64,000 bases of DNA from contig NZ_JBELZM010000002.1 in assembly GCF_040273735.1 (NCBI RefSeq), positions 310,001 to 374,000 of the forward strand, written 5' to 3'. This document shows positions 43,256 through 52,468 of this stretch, in pieces. Source of the DNA: Solibacillus sp040273735. Lineage in GTDB: Bacteria > Bacillota > Bacilli > Bacillales_A > Planococcaceae. The stretch's first letter is position 1. Each line of letters starts with the position of its first letter. The notes under the pieces were generated by a model that did not search any database, was not told the DNA's origin, and was given only the letters and a program-made list of their open reading frames with translations. Both the position numbers and the translations under genes were made by a program.

Positions 43256-44827
43256 ATGATTATTCATGAAAATCACTTTTTTGAGATAATAAAAAATGAT
43301 AGGAAAGTATATATACAAACACGACAGCCAGGTTTTATGCTAAAAGACTTCGAAACGATTGTGCGCCAAAATCCTCGTATTAAATTAACGAATTTTGCAT
43401 TATTAAAAGAGGGACTAAATGAAGTGACTGACACCCCCGTTGAAATCGGTATATGGCTTCCATCGATTGTAATCGAAGTTTCCCGAGATAAAATGTCGGC
43501 TTCGCTTTTTGTATATGAAACGGCGGAATATATTAAAGGGAATGTGCAATCCATACAAAATAAGGTTCAGAAGCTTCTAGCTGAAGATAACATAACGCAC
43601 GGGATTTTAAATGTGAAATGGGAATCTATTGTCACTGCGAAGGCTACATTGATTGCGCAAGGAACTCCACCTGTCAAAGGGGCAGATGCACAAATTACCT
43701 ATTTAGAATTACCTGAGCGAAAACCGGTTATAAGAGAAGATGGCAAAGCGGATTATTATGATATGAACTTCATTTATGAAATTGAAGAAGGCGCATGGCT
43801 TGGTGAGAAAATTCTTGCACAGCCAGGTATTCCGGGAACAAATATTTATGGGGAATCGATTCCTGCACCTCTGGGGAAAGATTTGCCGTTGAAATATGAC
43901 CAGAAATCAGCATATGAAGTTGAAGAGGAAGGAAAAACGATACTTCGGTCGAAAATTAGCGGGGTAGTTGAAGAACACCAAGGAATGGTGAGAGTCAATC
44001 AGCATTTACCAATTGTCGGTGATGTCGGCATTGAAACCGGGAATATTGAATTTAATGGGTCTGTCTCGATCAAAGGAACAGTCCAGCCAGGCTTTTCCGT
44101 TGTTGCAAATGGTGACATTTCAATCGAACATCCGGAAGGTGTATCCGGAGCAAAACTGATTAAGTCCCTTTACGGAGATATTTTTATTCGAGGAGGCATA
44201 TTCGGGTTAAGCGAAACACTAGTAGAAGCTGCCGGTGATATATTCGTTAAACATGTAAATGACGCCCATTTAGTCGCAGGTCAAAATCTGAATATTGGAT
44301 TTTATTCATTGGGTTCGAATTTATCCGCACATTCCATTTTAGTTGATGAGCGTAAAGGGAAAATCATTGGTGGAACTGCAATCGCAAAAAGTACAATCGT
44401 TTCGGCTTTTACAGGGAACCGATTGGAAAGACCGACTGAATTAATTATTAATAGCATAAATAAAGCACAAAGTCTTGAGGACATCCAACACAAGGCATCA
44501 ATGCTAAAATCAACGCAGGAAGATATATTACAGTTTGAGACACAAATAGAACGCATCCTTCCTGTTATACATACGTTAACACAACGACAATTGGCGGCAC
44601 TGGAGCTAACAAAACAAAAGCTCGCTTCCAATAAAGAAACTGCGCAAAATTTAGATCGGGAAATTAAACAATTAATGAATGATTTGCGCAAAGTTAGTAA
44701 AGCAGAGATTCATGTGACGAAAGAAGCATATCCTGGTACATATATACAGATTGGCAAAAAGTCCACTGTTTTGACGTCTATAACAAATGGACGATTTTTA
44801 ATAGAAAATGGAGAGTTGAATGTATAA
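43256..44827 (+). CDS. FapA/DUF342-family protein
   Basis: Cytosolic protein of 523 residues. An N-terminal region is followed by the DUF342/FapA core, a right-handed beta-helix-like Gly-rich repeat region (about 170-390, GDVGIETGNIEFNGSVSIKG, VEAAGDIFVKHVNDAHLVAG), and a C-terminal coiled coil (about 405-490). Related proteins act in polar flagellar localisation in Gram-negatives; the role in Firmicutes is unclear. I chose ATG 43256, nine bases after GAGGAGG. The stop overlaps the phosphodiesterase start by one base. Confidence 0.8.
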   Translation: MIIHENHFFEIIKNDRKVYIQTRQPGFMLKDFETIVRQNPRIKLTNFALLKEGLNEVTDTPVEIGIWLPSIVIEVSRDKMSASLFVYETAEYIKGNVQSIQNKVQKLLAEDNITHGILNVKWESIVTAKATLIAQGTPPVKGADAQITYLELPERKPVIREDGKADYYDMNFIYEIEEGAWLGEKILAQPGIPGTNIYGESIPAPLGKDLPLKYDQKSAYEVEEEGKTILRSKISGVVEEHQGMVRVNQHLPIVGDVGIETGNIEFNGSVSIKGTVQPGFSVVANGDISIEHPEGVSGAKLIKSLYGDIFIRGGIFGLSETLVEAAGDIFVKHVNDAHLVAGQNLNIGFYSLGSNLSAHSILVDERKGKIIGGTAIAKSTIVSAFTGNRLERPTELIINSINKAQSLEDIQHKASMLKSTQEDILQFETQIERILPVIHTLTQRQLAALELTKQKLASNKETAQNLDREIKQLMNDLRKVSKAEIHVTKEAYPGTYIQIGKKSTVLTSITNGRFLIENGELNV

Positions 44828-45552
44828 TGAATAACATACCCATTTTTGCCCACCGAGGGGCATCAAGCTTTCACTTAGAAAATACGTTTGCTGCCTTTAA
44901 AAAAGCGAAAGAACTAGGGGCAGATGGCATTGAACTGGATCTCCAAGTTTCAAATGATGGTATATTAGTGGTATTTCATGACAATGACTTAAAGAGACTT
45001 GCCGGTATTAACAAAATGGTTAATCAGTGCTCTTATGATGAGCTTATTCACTATAAATTAGGTCCGCGGTTTAAACGGCTGTTTCGACGTGATCGGATGA
45101 TTGCCTTTGCCGACGTACTCGAGTGGGCGAATGCTGAAAAAATTGCGTTGAATGTAGAGCTTAAAGAGTCGTTAATAACGAACGAACATGTTCTGAAGGA
45201 ATTACTGCAAACGATTAGCTTACCTGAAAATAGCCATTTTTCGTCATTCCATGATTCTCTGCTAAAACTTGTGAAAGAGATTCGCCCGGACATCGAGACA
45301 GGGTACATTATTACAAGGAAATTCTATTGGGCCACATTAGCGGAACAAAATTTTTTCGATGCGATACATGCACATAAACGTTACTATAAAGGGCAATATT
45401 TAGAGGCTTGTAAAGCGGCCAATATCAGCATGCGTTTTTACGCAATCCAGGGAAATGAATCTTTCTTAAAAAATCCCCATTCCATTGTAAAAGGGTGGAT
45501 TACGGATTTTCCGCATTTAGTTCAGGAAGCCCAGATAAATCGACAAGTTTAA
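44827..45552 (+). CDS. Glycerophosphodiester phosphodiesterase
   Basis: GDPD-family enzyme of 241 residues that hydrolyses glycerophosphodiesters to glycerol-3-phosphate and an alcohol. Motifs are the HRG of IFAHRGASSFHLENTFAAF, IELDLQVSNDGILVVFHD with the metal Glu, Asp and catalytic His, and NVELKES. There is no signal peptide, so it acts in the cytosol. By position it corresponds to B. subtilis yqiK, which also lies between spo0A and yqzF. Product G3P could feed the glpD enzyme. Confidence 0.9.
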   Translation: MNNIPIFAHRGASSFHLENTFAAFKKAKELGADGIELDLQVSNDGILVVFHDNDLKRLAGINKMVNQCSYDELIHYKLGPRFKRLFRRDRMIAFADVLEWANAEKIALNVELKESLITNEHVLKELLQTISLPENSHFSSFHDSLLKLVKEIRPDIETGYIITRKFYWATLAEQNFFDAIHAHKRYYKGQYLEACKAANISMRFYAIQGNESFLKNPHSIVKGWITDFPHLVQEAQINRQV

Positions 45553-45665
45553 TTATTTTAATGGAGGATGGAAGTCACTCCCTATTTACTTTTACCTTAA
45601 TAATTTTGTGGAATGACGCTATAACATTACTTTTATTAAATGAATAATTAACTGAATATGCCAAA

Positions 45666-45703
45666 AAATCAAATTTCCCTATAAAGGGAAATTTGATTTT
45701 TTT
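45666..45703. terminator. Bidirectional terminator between the phosphodiesterase gene and yqzF
   Basis: AAATCAAATTTCCCT pairs with AGGGAAATTTGATTT around a short ATAA loop, with A-run and T-run flanks. The genes are convergent. Confidence 0.88.
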
Positions 45704-45707
45704 GTCT

Positions 45708-45941
45708 TTATTTCTGCCAGCGCTCCGATACTTTACCGCGCTTGCGATCCCGGTGCAGTAAAAACCCTGCAAAAAATAAAAATGAAACGGCAAAAAATAT
45801 GGCACCGACGATGAATTGTAACCAAATCCAAGGAAATGGTGAAATTAAAATACCGAATAATGTATCTCTCATAAACTTTATCCCGGCAGCCATTAAAATT
45901 GCAGGAATGACCAGTACGATAAATGCAGCCATACGTGCCAT
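45708..45941 (-). CDS. yqzF: YqzF, DUF2627 membrane protein
   Basis: Small protein of 77 residues with two transmembrane helices (AAFIVLVIPAILMAAGI; WLQFIVGAIFFAVSFLFFAG) and a basic C-terminus (HRDRKRGKVSERWQK). It matches DUF2627 and B. subtilis YqzF in length, topology and position before the branched-chain operon. GGAGGTTTGTAA lies before the ATG. Function unknown. Confidence 0.85.
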   Translation of the reverse strand: MARMAAFIVLVIPAILMAAGIKFMRDTLFGILISPFPWIWLQFIVGAIFFAVSFLFFAGFLLHRDRKRGKVSERWQK

Positions 45942-46343
45942 TTACAAACCTCCTCCAGACAAAAAACAGTAAAAGAAACAATGTCTGAGATTATTTTACT
46001 ATCACTTAATTTTACAATGCAGGTAGAGAAAGTCAATAATCGGGTATAGATTCATAGAATGGAAATATGGGTATAGCCAAACAAAACTGAAATTACTATA
46101 CTAAAATAGTAATTTCGAAAGTGTTTTCGTGCTATTTTCAAGTGTAATTTTAGATGTAAATTGTCCGAATATTCTAATTTAAATTAAATTAGAGATTTCT
46201 AGTTGCATCCTTTTAGATTTATAAGTATTGTAAAAATAACGATAATAAAGTTATACCATTTTAAGTATTTATTATCTTTAATTAACAGAAAATAATAATA
46301 TACGAGAAAGTAAGCGCTTTCTTGAGTGGAGGGGTATAGTATT
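45942..46343 (+). other. Control region of the branched-chain catabolic operon
   Basis: These 402 bases contain no gene. They hold a perfect inverted repeat GAAATTACTAT/ATAGTAATTTC at about 46089-46116 without a T-run, a near-palindrome CTAATTTAAATTAAATTAG at about 46171-46190, and a cre-like site at 46309. The bkdR activator gene and the ptb gene found here in B. subtilis are absent, and I see no sigma-54 -24/-12 element. Confidence 0.55.
46309..46322 (+). promoter_or_regulatory. cre-like site (CcpA) before bcd
   Basis: AGTAAGCGCTTTCT is palindromic around GCGC and matches the cre consensus at all but the outermost base on each side. It lies 21 bases before the bcd ATG and close to the ribosome binding site, so it would act as a roadblock or promoter-downstream operator. 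Confidence 0.6.
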
Positions 46344-47438
46344 ATGGAAATTTTCAAGTACATGCAGAAATATGATTTTGAACAAGTAGTCTTTTGCCAA
46401 GATGAGGCATCGGGGTTAAAAGCGGTCATTGCTATTCATGATACAACATTGGGTCCAGCTCTTGGGGGTTCGCGCATGTGGACATATGCCTCGGAGGAAG
46501 CAGCTATTGAAGATGCACTTCGTCTTGCACGCGGTATGACTTATAAAAATGCGGCGGCAGGCTTAAATTTAGGTGGCGGTAAAACAGTTATTATTGGAGA
46601 TCCATTCAAGGATAAAAATGAAGAAATGTTCCGTGCATTAGGACGTTTCATTCAAGGTCTGAATGGTCGATATATAACGGCAGAAGATGTAGGTACAACA
46701 GTTGCAGATATGGATTTAATCCATGAAGAAACAAATTATGTAACAGGTATTTCACCGGCATTCGGCAGCTCTGGCAATCCATCGCCAATTACAGCGTATG
46801 GTGTATATTTAGGAATGAAGGCAGCAGCGAAAGAAGCGTTTGGAGATGACTCGCTGGCAGGTCGTAAAGTGGCAGTTCAAGGTCTTGGGAATGTTGCGTA
46901 CACATTATGTGAATACTTGTATAATGAAGGAGCGAAACTAATCGTAACTGACATTAATCAGCAAGCAATCGACCGTGTCGTTGCAGACTTTGCCGCGGTA
47001 GCAGTAGCACCTGATGAGATTTACGCACAAGATGTGGATATTTTCTCACCGTGTGCTCTTGGCGCAATTGTAAATGATCAGACGATTCCGACGTTCAAAG
47101 CGAAGGTTATCGCTGGATCTGCAAACAATCAGCTGGCAGAATCAAGACATGGTAAAGTTTTGCATGATTTAGGGATTGTTTATGCACCGGATTATGTGAT
47201 TAATGCAGGCGGTGTTATTAACGTAGCAGACGAGTTATACGGCTATAATCGCGAGCGTGCAATGAAGCGTGTTGAAACGATCTACACAAGCTTGGAAAAG
47301 ATTTTTGCAATTTCAAAAGATGAAGATATTCCAACTTATTTAGCTGCAAACCGTTTAGCAGAAGAGCGTATTGCTCGTGTGGCGAAATCCCGCAGTCAGT
47401 TCCTTCAAAACGAAAAAAATATTTTAAACGGTCGCTAA
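46344..47438 (+). CDS. bcd: Leucine dehydrogenase
   Basis: NAD-dependent amino acid dehydrogenase of 364 residues that deaminates leucine, valine and isoleucine to 2-keto acids. Catalytic Lys region GGSRMWTYASEEAAIEDALRL and AAGLNLGGGKTVIIGDP, and the NAD loop VAVQGLGNVAYTLCEYL are present. Length and sequence are very close to Lysinibacillus sphaericus leucine dehydrogenase as I recall it. I chose ATG 46344 (MEIFKYMQKYDFEQV) after GGAGGGG. First gene of the bcd-lpdV-bkdAA-bkdAB-bkdB operon. Confidence 0.96.
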   Translation: MEIFKYMQKYDFEQVVFCQDEASGLKAVIAIHDTTLGPALGGSRMWTYASEEAAIEDALRLARGMTYKNAAAGLNLGGGKTVIIGDPFKDKNEEMFRALGRFIQGLNGRYITAEDVGTTVADMDLIHEETNYVTGISPAFGSSGNPSPITAYGVYLGMKAAAKEAFGDDSLAGRKVAVQGLGNVAYTLCEYLYNEGAKLIVTDINQQAIDRVVADFAAVAVAPDEIYAQDVDIFSPCALGAIVNDQTIPTFKAKVIAGSANNQLAESRHGKVLHDLGIVYAPDYVINAGGVINVADELYGYNRERAMKRVETIYTSLEKIFAISKDEDIPTYLAANRLAEERIARVAKSRSQFLQNEKNILNGR

Positions 47439-47493
47439 TATGCGATTACGAAAGAAGAACTTGATTTTGTAACTGGAAAAAGGGGTGTCGGTT

Positions 47494-48903
47494 ATGGCGA
47501 AAGATTATGATGTCGTTATTTTAGGCGGAGGCACAGGCGGTTATGTAGCCGCGATCCGTGCGTCACAGCTCGGATTGAAAACGGCAATCGTCGAAAAAAA
47601 TAAAATGGGGGGTACATGTCTGCATGCGGGCTGTATCCCGACAAAAGCATTGCTCCGAAGTGCGGAAGTATATGTGCAATCCAAAAAGGCACTCGATTTT
47701 GGAGTGGAAGTAAATGACGTCAAAATCGACTTTGAACGTGTCCAACAACGAAAGGCTACCGTTGTAGATAAACTTTACAAAGGTGTCCAGCACTTGATGA
47801 AAAAAGGAAAGATCGATGTGTATGACGGTTTTGGACGCATTTTAGGACCATCTATTTTCTCGCCGATGCCAGGTACGATTTCAGTGGAAATGAATGATGG
47901 TACAGAAAATGAGATGCTTGTGCCGCAAAACGTGATCATTGCGACTGGTTCTCGCCCTAGAACATTGGACGGATTGAAAGTTGACGGAAAAAAGATTTTC
48001 ACATCAGATGAGTTCCTGACAATTGAAAAGCTTCCGAAGTCAGCCATTATTATCGGTGGTGGCGTAATCGGTGTCGAATGGGCGTCAATGCTCACTGATT
48101 TCGATGTCGAGGTCACGATTATCGAGCTTGGTGATCGTCTACTGCCGACTGAAGATGCAGCAATTTCCGCAGAGATGCTGAAATCTTTGAAGAAGCGCGG
48201 GGTAAACGTTCATTTCAATGTCAAACTCGATCCTTCGGCAATTGATACGAAGGAAGATGTATCAATTCAAGTGAATGATGAAACCATTTCAGCGGAAGTA
48301 CTTTTACTTTCAGTTGGAAGGTTAGCGAACACTTCAAATATTGGTTTGGAAAACACGGAAATCGAACTGGATAATGGATATATTTCAGTAAACGAACATT
48401 TCCAGACGAAAGAACGTCATATATATGCTATAGGAGATGTTATCGGTGGAATGCAGTTGGCACATGTTGCTTCACATGAAGGAGTTCGTGCTGTCGAACA
48501 TATTGCGGGACAGAATTCGATTCCACTGCATTATGCAAATATTGCACGAGGCGTCTACAGTAATCCGGAAGTCGCAAGTGTCGGCCTTACAGAAGAGCAA
48601 GCGAAAAACAACGGCTATAAAGTTGTGACAACAACATTCCCGTTTAAAGCGATCGGTAAAGCGATTGTTTATGGTGAAACAGCAGGCTTTGTGAAAGTAG
48701 TTGCGGATGAAAATTCGAATGATGTTGTCGGCGTCCATTTAATCGGACCGCATGCAACGGATTTAATTTCCGAAGCTGCACTTGGCTTGTTCTTAAATGC
48801 CTCACCATGGGAAGTTGGACAGATGGTGCATTTGCATCCTTCCTTAAGCGAAATTATTGGGGAAGCCGCGCTGGCGATTGAAGGCAAAGCGATTCATTTT
48901 TAA
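47494..48903 (+). CDS. lpdV: Dihydrolipoamide dehydrogenase (E3) of the branched-chain complex
   Basis: FAD-disulfide oxidoreductase of 469 residues, reoxidising the lipoyl group of BkdB with NAD. The FAD loop is VVILGGGTGGYVAAIRA, the redox disulfide GGTCLHAGCIPTKALL, the NAD loop IIIGGGVIGVEWASML and the C-terminal His-Glu pair is in VHLHPSLSEIIGEAAL. ATG 47494 lies eight bases after AAAAGGGG; GTG 47485 is inside that element. Located beside BKD subunits, so assigned as LpdV rather than PdhD. Confidence 0.94.
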   Translation: MAKDYDVVILGGGTGGYVAAIRASQLGLKTAIVEKNKMGGTCLHAGCIPTKALLRSAEVYVQSKKALDFGVEVNDVKIDFERVQQRKATVVDKLYKGVQHLMKKGKIDVYDGFGRILGPSIFSPMPGTISVEMNDGTENEMLVPQNVIIATGSRPRTLDGLKVDGKKIFTSDEFLTIEKLPKSAIIIGGGVIGVEWASMLTDFDVEVTIIELGDRLLPTEDAAISAEMLKSLKKRGVNVHFNVKLDPSAIDTKEDVSIQVNDETISAEVLLLSVGRLANTSNIGLENTEIELDNGYISVNEHFQTKERHIYAIGDVIGGMQLAHVASHEGVRAVEHIAGQNSIPLHYANIARGVYSNPEVASVGLTEEQAKNNGYKVVTTTFPFKAIGKAIVYGETAGFVKVVADENSNDVVGVHLIGPHATDLISEAALGLFLNASPWEVGQMVHLHPSLSEIIGEAALAIEGKAIHF

Positions 48904-48923
48904 TAGTGACAAGGGGGTATTTT

Positions 48924-49934
48924 ATGACGGACACTAATATTACACATGAACAATTGGGATTGACGGATGAAGATGTACTGAAAATGTACGAAACAATGCT
49001 GATGGCACGACGTATTGATGAGCGGATGTGGCTGCTAAACCGTGCAGGCAAAATACCATTTGTTATTTCATGCCAAGGACAAGAGGCAGCTCAAGTAGGT
49101 GCTGCCTTTGCCCTTGATCATACAAAGGATTATATTGCGCCGTACTATCGTGATATGGGGGTTGTCCTTCATTTTGGGATGACGGCAAAAGATTTAATGC
49201 TTTCGGCATTTGCGAAAGCGGAAGATCCGAACTCTGGCGGGCGTCAAATGCCGGGGCATTTCGGGCAAAAGAAAAATCGTATACTTACGGGTTCTTCTCC
49301 TGTAACGACACAAGTACCACACGCGGTCGGTGTTGCACTTGCAGGGAAAATGCAGCAAAAGGACTTTATCACATTTGTAACACTCGGTGAGGGATCGTCA
49401 AACCAAGGAGACTTCCATGAAGGAGCAAACTTTGCGGGAGTGCACAAATTGCCGGTTATTATCATGGTAGAAAACAACCAATATGCAATTTCTGTTCCGG
49501 TTGAGCGTCAACTGGGCTGTGCACAAGTATCAGACCGTGCGATCGGCTACGGGATGCCTGGTGTAACGGTAGACGGTAAAAATCCGTTGGAAGTGTACAA
49601 AGTGGTGAAAGAAGCGGCTGATCGTGCACGTCGCGGTGAAGGGCCTTCATTGATCGAAACGGTTTCGTTCCGACTGACAGCCCATTCTTCGGATGATGAT
49701 GATCGTCAATATCGTACAGCTGAGGATATTGCAGAAGGAAAAGCAAAAGACCCGATTATTTTATTTGAAACATACTTAAAAGACAACGGTATAGCGGACG
49801 ATACGCTATTGGAACAAATGAACAAAAAAATTATGGATACTGTCAATGAAGCGACAGATTATGCAGAAAATGCAGCCTATGCCTCGCCAGAACATGCATT
49901 GCGTTTTGTGTATGCGGAAGGAGAAGATGCGTAA
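48924..49934 (+). CDS. bkdAA: Branched-chain 2-oxo acid dehydrogenase E1 alpha
   Basis: TPP-dependent decarboxylase subunit of 336 residues. Motifs are YETMLMARRIDERMWLLNR, the Q/CQGQEAAQVG loop, PGHFGQKKNRILTGSSPVTTQ, the TPP motif TLGEGSSNQGDFHEG to ENNQYAISVP, and the phosphorylation-loop-like SSDDDDRQYR. ATG 48924 follows AAGGGGG. The stop overlaps the E1 beta start by one base. Confidence 0.94.
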   Translation: MTDTNITHEQLGLTDEDVLKMYETMLMARRIDERMWLLNRAGKIPFVISCQGQEAAQVGAAFALDHTKDYIAPYYRDMGVVLHFGMTAKDLMLSAFAKAEDPNSGGRQMPGHFGQKKNRILTGSSPVTTQVPHAVGVALAGKMQQKDFITFVTLGEGSSNQGDFHEGANFAGVHKLPVIIMVENNQYAISVPVERQLGCAQVSDRAIGYGMPGVTVDGKNPLEVYKVVKEAADRARRGEGPSLIETVSFRLTAHSSDDDDRQYRTAEDIAEGKAKDPIILFETYLKDNGIADDTLLEQMNKKIMDTVNEATDYAENAAYASPEHALRFVYAEGEDA

Positions 49935-50917
49935 TGCCGGTAATTTCTTATATTGATGCCATTAACTTAGCGATGAAAGAAGAAATGGAGCGAGATGACC
50001 GCGTCTTCGTATTAGGTGAAGATGTTGGGTTAAAAGGCGGCGTATTCAAAGCGACAACAGGCCTGTATGACCAGTTCGGCGAAGCGCGTGTACTGGATAC
50101 ACCGTTAGCGGAAAGTGCGATTGCCGGTGTTGCAATCGGTGCAGCGATGTACGGCATGCGTCCGATTGCTGAAATGCAGTTTGCGGACTTTATCATGCCT
50201 GCTGTAAACCAGATTGTTTCGGAAGCGGCAAAAATTCGTTACCGCTCAAACAATGACTGGAGCTGTCCGTTAGTTGTGCGTGCGCCATTTGGTGGGGGAA
50301 TTCATGGTGCCCTTTATCACTCGCAATCGGTTGAAGCGATGTTTGCAGGAACTCCTGGATTGAAGATTGTCATTCCGTCAACACCATATGATGCAAAAGG
50401 ACTGTTGAAGGCAGCCATTCGCGATCCGGATCCGGTACTGTTTTTCGAACATAAACGTGCATACCGCCTTATTAAAGGTGAAGTGCCGACAGATGATTAT
50501 ACATTACCGATCGGAAAAGCCGATGTGAAGCGTGAAGGCGATGATGTAACAGTCATTACCTACGGCCTGGCAGTACATTTTGCATTGCAGGCAGCAGAAC
50601 GCCTGGCAAAAGACGGTATCGAAACGCATATTTTAGATTTGCGTACCGTTTACCCGTTAGATCAAGAAGCCATTATCGAAGCGGCAAGAAAAACAGGGAA
50701 AATCCTTCTTATCACAGAGGACAATAAAGAAGGCAGCATTATGAGTGAAGTGGCGGCCATCATTGCAGAACATTGCCTATTTGAACTGGATGCACCAATC
50801 AAGCGTCTCGCAGGACCGGATGTACCTGCAATGCCATACGCACCAACAATGGAAAAGTTCTTCATGATTAATCCTGACAAAGTAGAAAAAGCAATTCGCG
50901 AACTCGCTGAATTCTAG
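49934..50917 (+). CDS. bkdAB: Branched-chain 2-oxo acid dehydrogenase E1 beta
   Basis: E1 beta subunit of 327 residues, completing the alpha2-beta2 decarboxylase. Family segments are INLAMKEEMERDDRVFVLGEDVG, LDTPLAESAIAGVAIGAAMYG, AKIRYRSNND and the C-terminal domain DLRTVYPLDQEAIIEAARKTG. Translation is coupled to bkdAA through a TAATG overlap. Confidence 0.94.
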   Translation: MPVISYIDAINLAMKEEMERDDRVFVLGEDVGLKGGVFKATTGLYDQFGEARVLDTPLAESAIAGVAIGAAMYGMRPIAEMQFADFIMPAVNQIVSEAAKIRYRSNNDWSCPLVVRAPFGGGIHGALYHSQSVEAMFAGTPGLKIVIPSTPYDAKGLLKAAIRDPDPVLFFEHKRAYRLIKGEVPTDDYTLPIGKADVKREGDDVTVITYGLAVHFALQAAERLAKDGIETHILDLRTVYPLDQEAIIEAARKTGKILLITEDNKEGSIMSEVAAIIAEHCLFELDAPIKRLAGPDVPAMPYAPTMEKFFMINPDKVEKAIRELAEF

Positions 50918-50989
50918 TTGATAGAATTGGGATTGTATAAGAATCCTAAATGAACAGCAAATGCCTATTAGTTAAAGGGGGATTGTTAA

Positions 50990-52348
50990 ATGACAATTCA
51001 AAATATCGTCATGCCGCAACTTGGAGAAAGTGTGACAGAAGGTAAGATTGAACGCTGGCTTGTACAAGTGGGAGATAAAGTAAACAAGTATGATCCATTA
51101 GCAGAAGTAACAACAGATAAAGTTAATGCCGAAATCCCTTCTTCGTTTGCAGGGGTAATTACAGAGTTAATTGCAAACGAAGGCGAAACATTACCGGTAG
51201 GCGCAGTTGTATGCGCGATTGAAGTGGAAGGCTCTGAAATGCCGCCAGCGCCAGTAGAAAAAAGCTCGAATGTCAGCTCAGCAATTCTAAATGCCGGCTC
51301 ACAGAAGAAAGAAGAAGAAAAACCGGCAGCGAAAAAAGAAGACAAACCGGTTCGCACAGAACGCAAGCCTGGTCGTTTTTCACCTGCTGTTTTAGCATTG
51401 GCAAATGAACATGATGTCGACTTGGCCGAGATTACCGGTACAGGTGTCGGTAATCGGATAACAAGAAAAGATGTTGAAGCTTATGTTGCTGCAGGTAAGC
51501 CGACAAGTCAGGATATTTCGAATGACGAACAACCAACAGCATTTGCTGAGCCAAAACAAGAATCGTCTTCGCAAGCGTCAGCACAAGGTACAACACAAGT
51601 TCCGGCAGCTGCGCCCCAGCCGAAACAGGAGATTCCAGTTGCTGCTGGAGACATCGAAATTCCGGTTACGCAAGTGCGTAAAGCAATTGCGAAAAATATG
51701 CTGCGCAGCACACATGAAATTCCGCATGCATGGATGATGATGGAAGTCGATGTAACAGAGCTTGTAGAATACCGTGACAGCATAAAAGAAGATTTCAAGA
51801 AAAAAGAAGGATTCAATCTGACGTATTTTGCATTTTTCTTAAAAGCTGTTTCCCAGGCGCTAAAAGAATTCCCAATCATCAACTCTGTTTGGGCGGAGGA
51901 TAAAATCATTCAAAAGAAAGATATTAATTTATCGATTGCTGTAGCTACTGATGATGCGTTATTCGTGCCCGTCATTAAACATGTCGATGAAAAATCGATT
52001 AAAGGCATTGCAAAAGAAATTCATGAATATGCACATCTTGTACGCAATGGAAAACTGAAATTGGAGCATATGCAAGGTGGTACATTTACAGTCAACAATA
52101 CCGGATCGTTTGGTTCTGTTCAGTCAATGGGCATTATCAATCATCCACAGGCAGCAATTTTGCAGGTGGAAAGTATTGTAAAAAGACCTGTAATAGTACA
52201 GGGGAATATGATTGCTCCACGCTCTATGGTGAATTTATGTTTATCTTTAGACCATAGAATTTTAGATGGTATGATTTGTGGTAAATTCTTATCTCGTGTG
52301 AAAGAAATTCTCGAAAATGTCGATAAACAGAAGATGTCAGTCTACTAA
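50990..52348 (+). CDS. bkdB: Branched-chain 2-oxo acid dehydrogenase E2 (acyltransferase)
   Basis: Lipoyl acyltransferase of 452 residues. The lipoyl domain (1-78) has the modified Lys in EVTTDKVNAEIPS. A linker and a peripheral-subunit-binding domain (about 125-160, SPAVLALANEHDVDLAEITG) follow, then a second Pro/Ala/Gln-rich linker, and a catalytic domain ending in LSLDHRILDG with the active-site His. It forms the core that hands isobutyryl, isovaleryl and 2-methylbutyryl groups to CoA. AAAGGGGG precedes the ATG. Ends in a terminator. Confidence 0.95.
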   Translation: MTIQNIVMPQLGESVTEGKIERWLVQVGDKVNKYDPLAEVTTDKVNAEIPSSFAGVITELIANEGETLPVGAVVCAIEVEGSEMPPAPVEKSSNVSSAILNAGSQKKEEEKPAAKKEDKPVRTERKPGRFSPAVLALANEHDVDLAEITGTGVGNRITRKDVEAYVAAGKPTSQDISNDEQPTAFAEPKQESSSQASAQGTTQVPAAAPQPKQEIPVAAGDIEIPVTQVRKAIAKNMLRSTHEIPHAWMMMEVDVTELVEYRDSIKEDFKKKEGFNLTYFAFFLKAVSQALKEFPIINSVWAEDKIIQKKDINLSIAVATDDALFVPVIKHVDEKSIKGIAKEIHEYAHLVRNGKLKLEHMQGGTFTVNNTGSFGSVQSMGIINHPQAAILQVESIVKRPVIVQGNMIAPRSMVNLCLSLDHRILDGMICGKFLSRVKEILENVDKQKMSVY

Positions 52349-52354
52349 AAATGC

Positions 52355-52392
52355 CGTGAAAGCCTGTGAAATAAGGCTTTCACGTTTTTTTT
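52355..52392 (+). terminator. Terminator of the bcd-bkd operon
   Basis: CGTGAAAGCC pairs with GGCTTTCACG around TGTGAAATAA and is followed by eight T residues. Confidence 0.9.
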
Positions 52393-52399
52393 CTCTTTA

Positions 52400-52429
52400 T
52401 TGTCAGAACATTCTCGTGTAAACTATAGT
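52400..52429 (+). promoter_or_regulatory. Sigma-A-type promoter of mutAB-meaB
   Basis: TTGTCA at 52400 and TATAGT at 52424, spacer 18, about 40 bases before mutA. It makes the mutase operon separately transcribed from bkd. Confidence 0.55.
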
Positions 52430-52468
52430 ACAGAAATATAACAAGGGGGGAAGCTACTTAGCGACCAC

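Noticed and set aside
46190..46215. Sigma-54 promoter with TTGCAT before bcd
   Set aside because: TTGCA is present at about 46203, but there is no GG dinucleotide at the required -24 position and no bkdR gene nearby.
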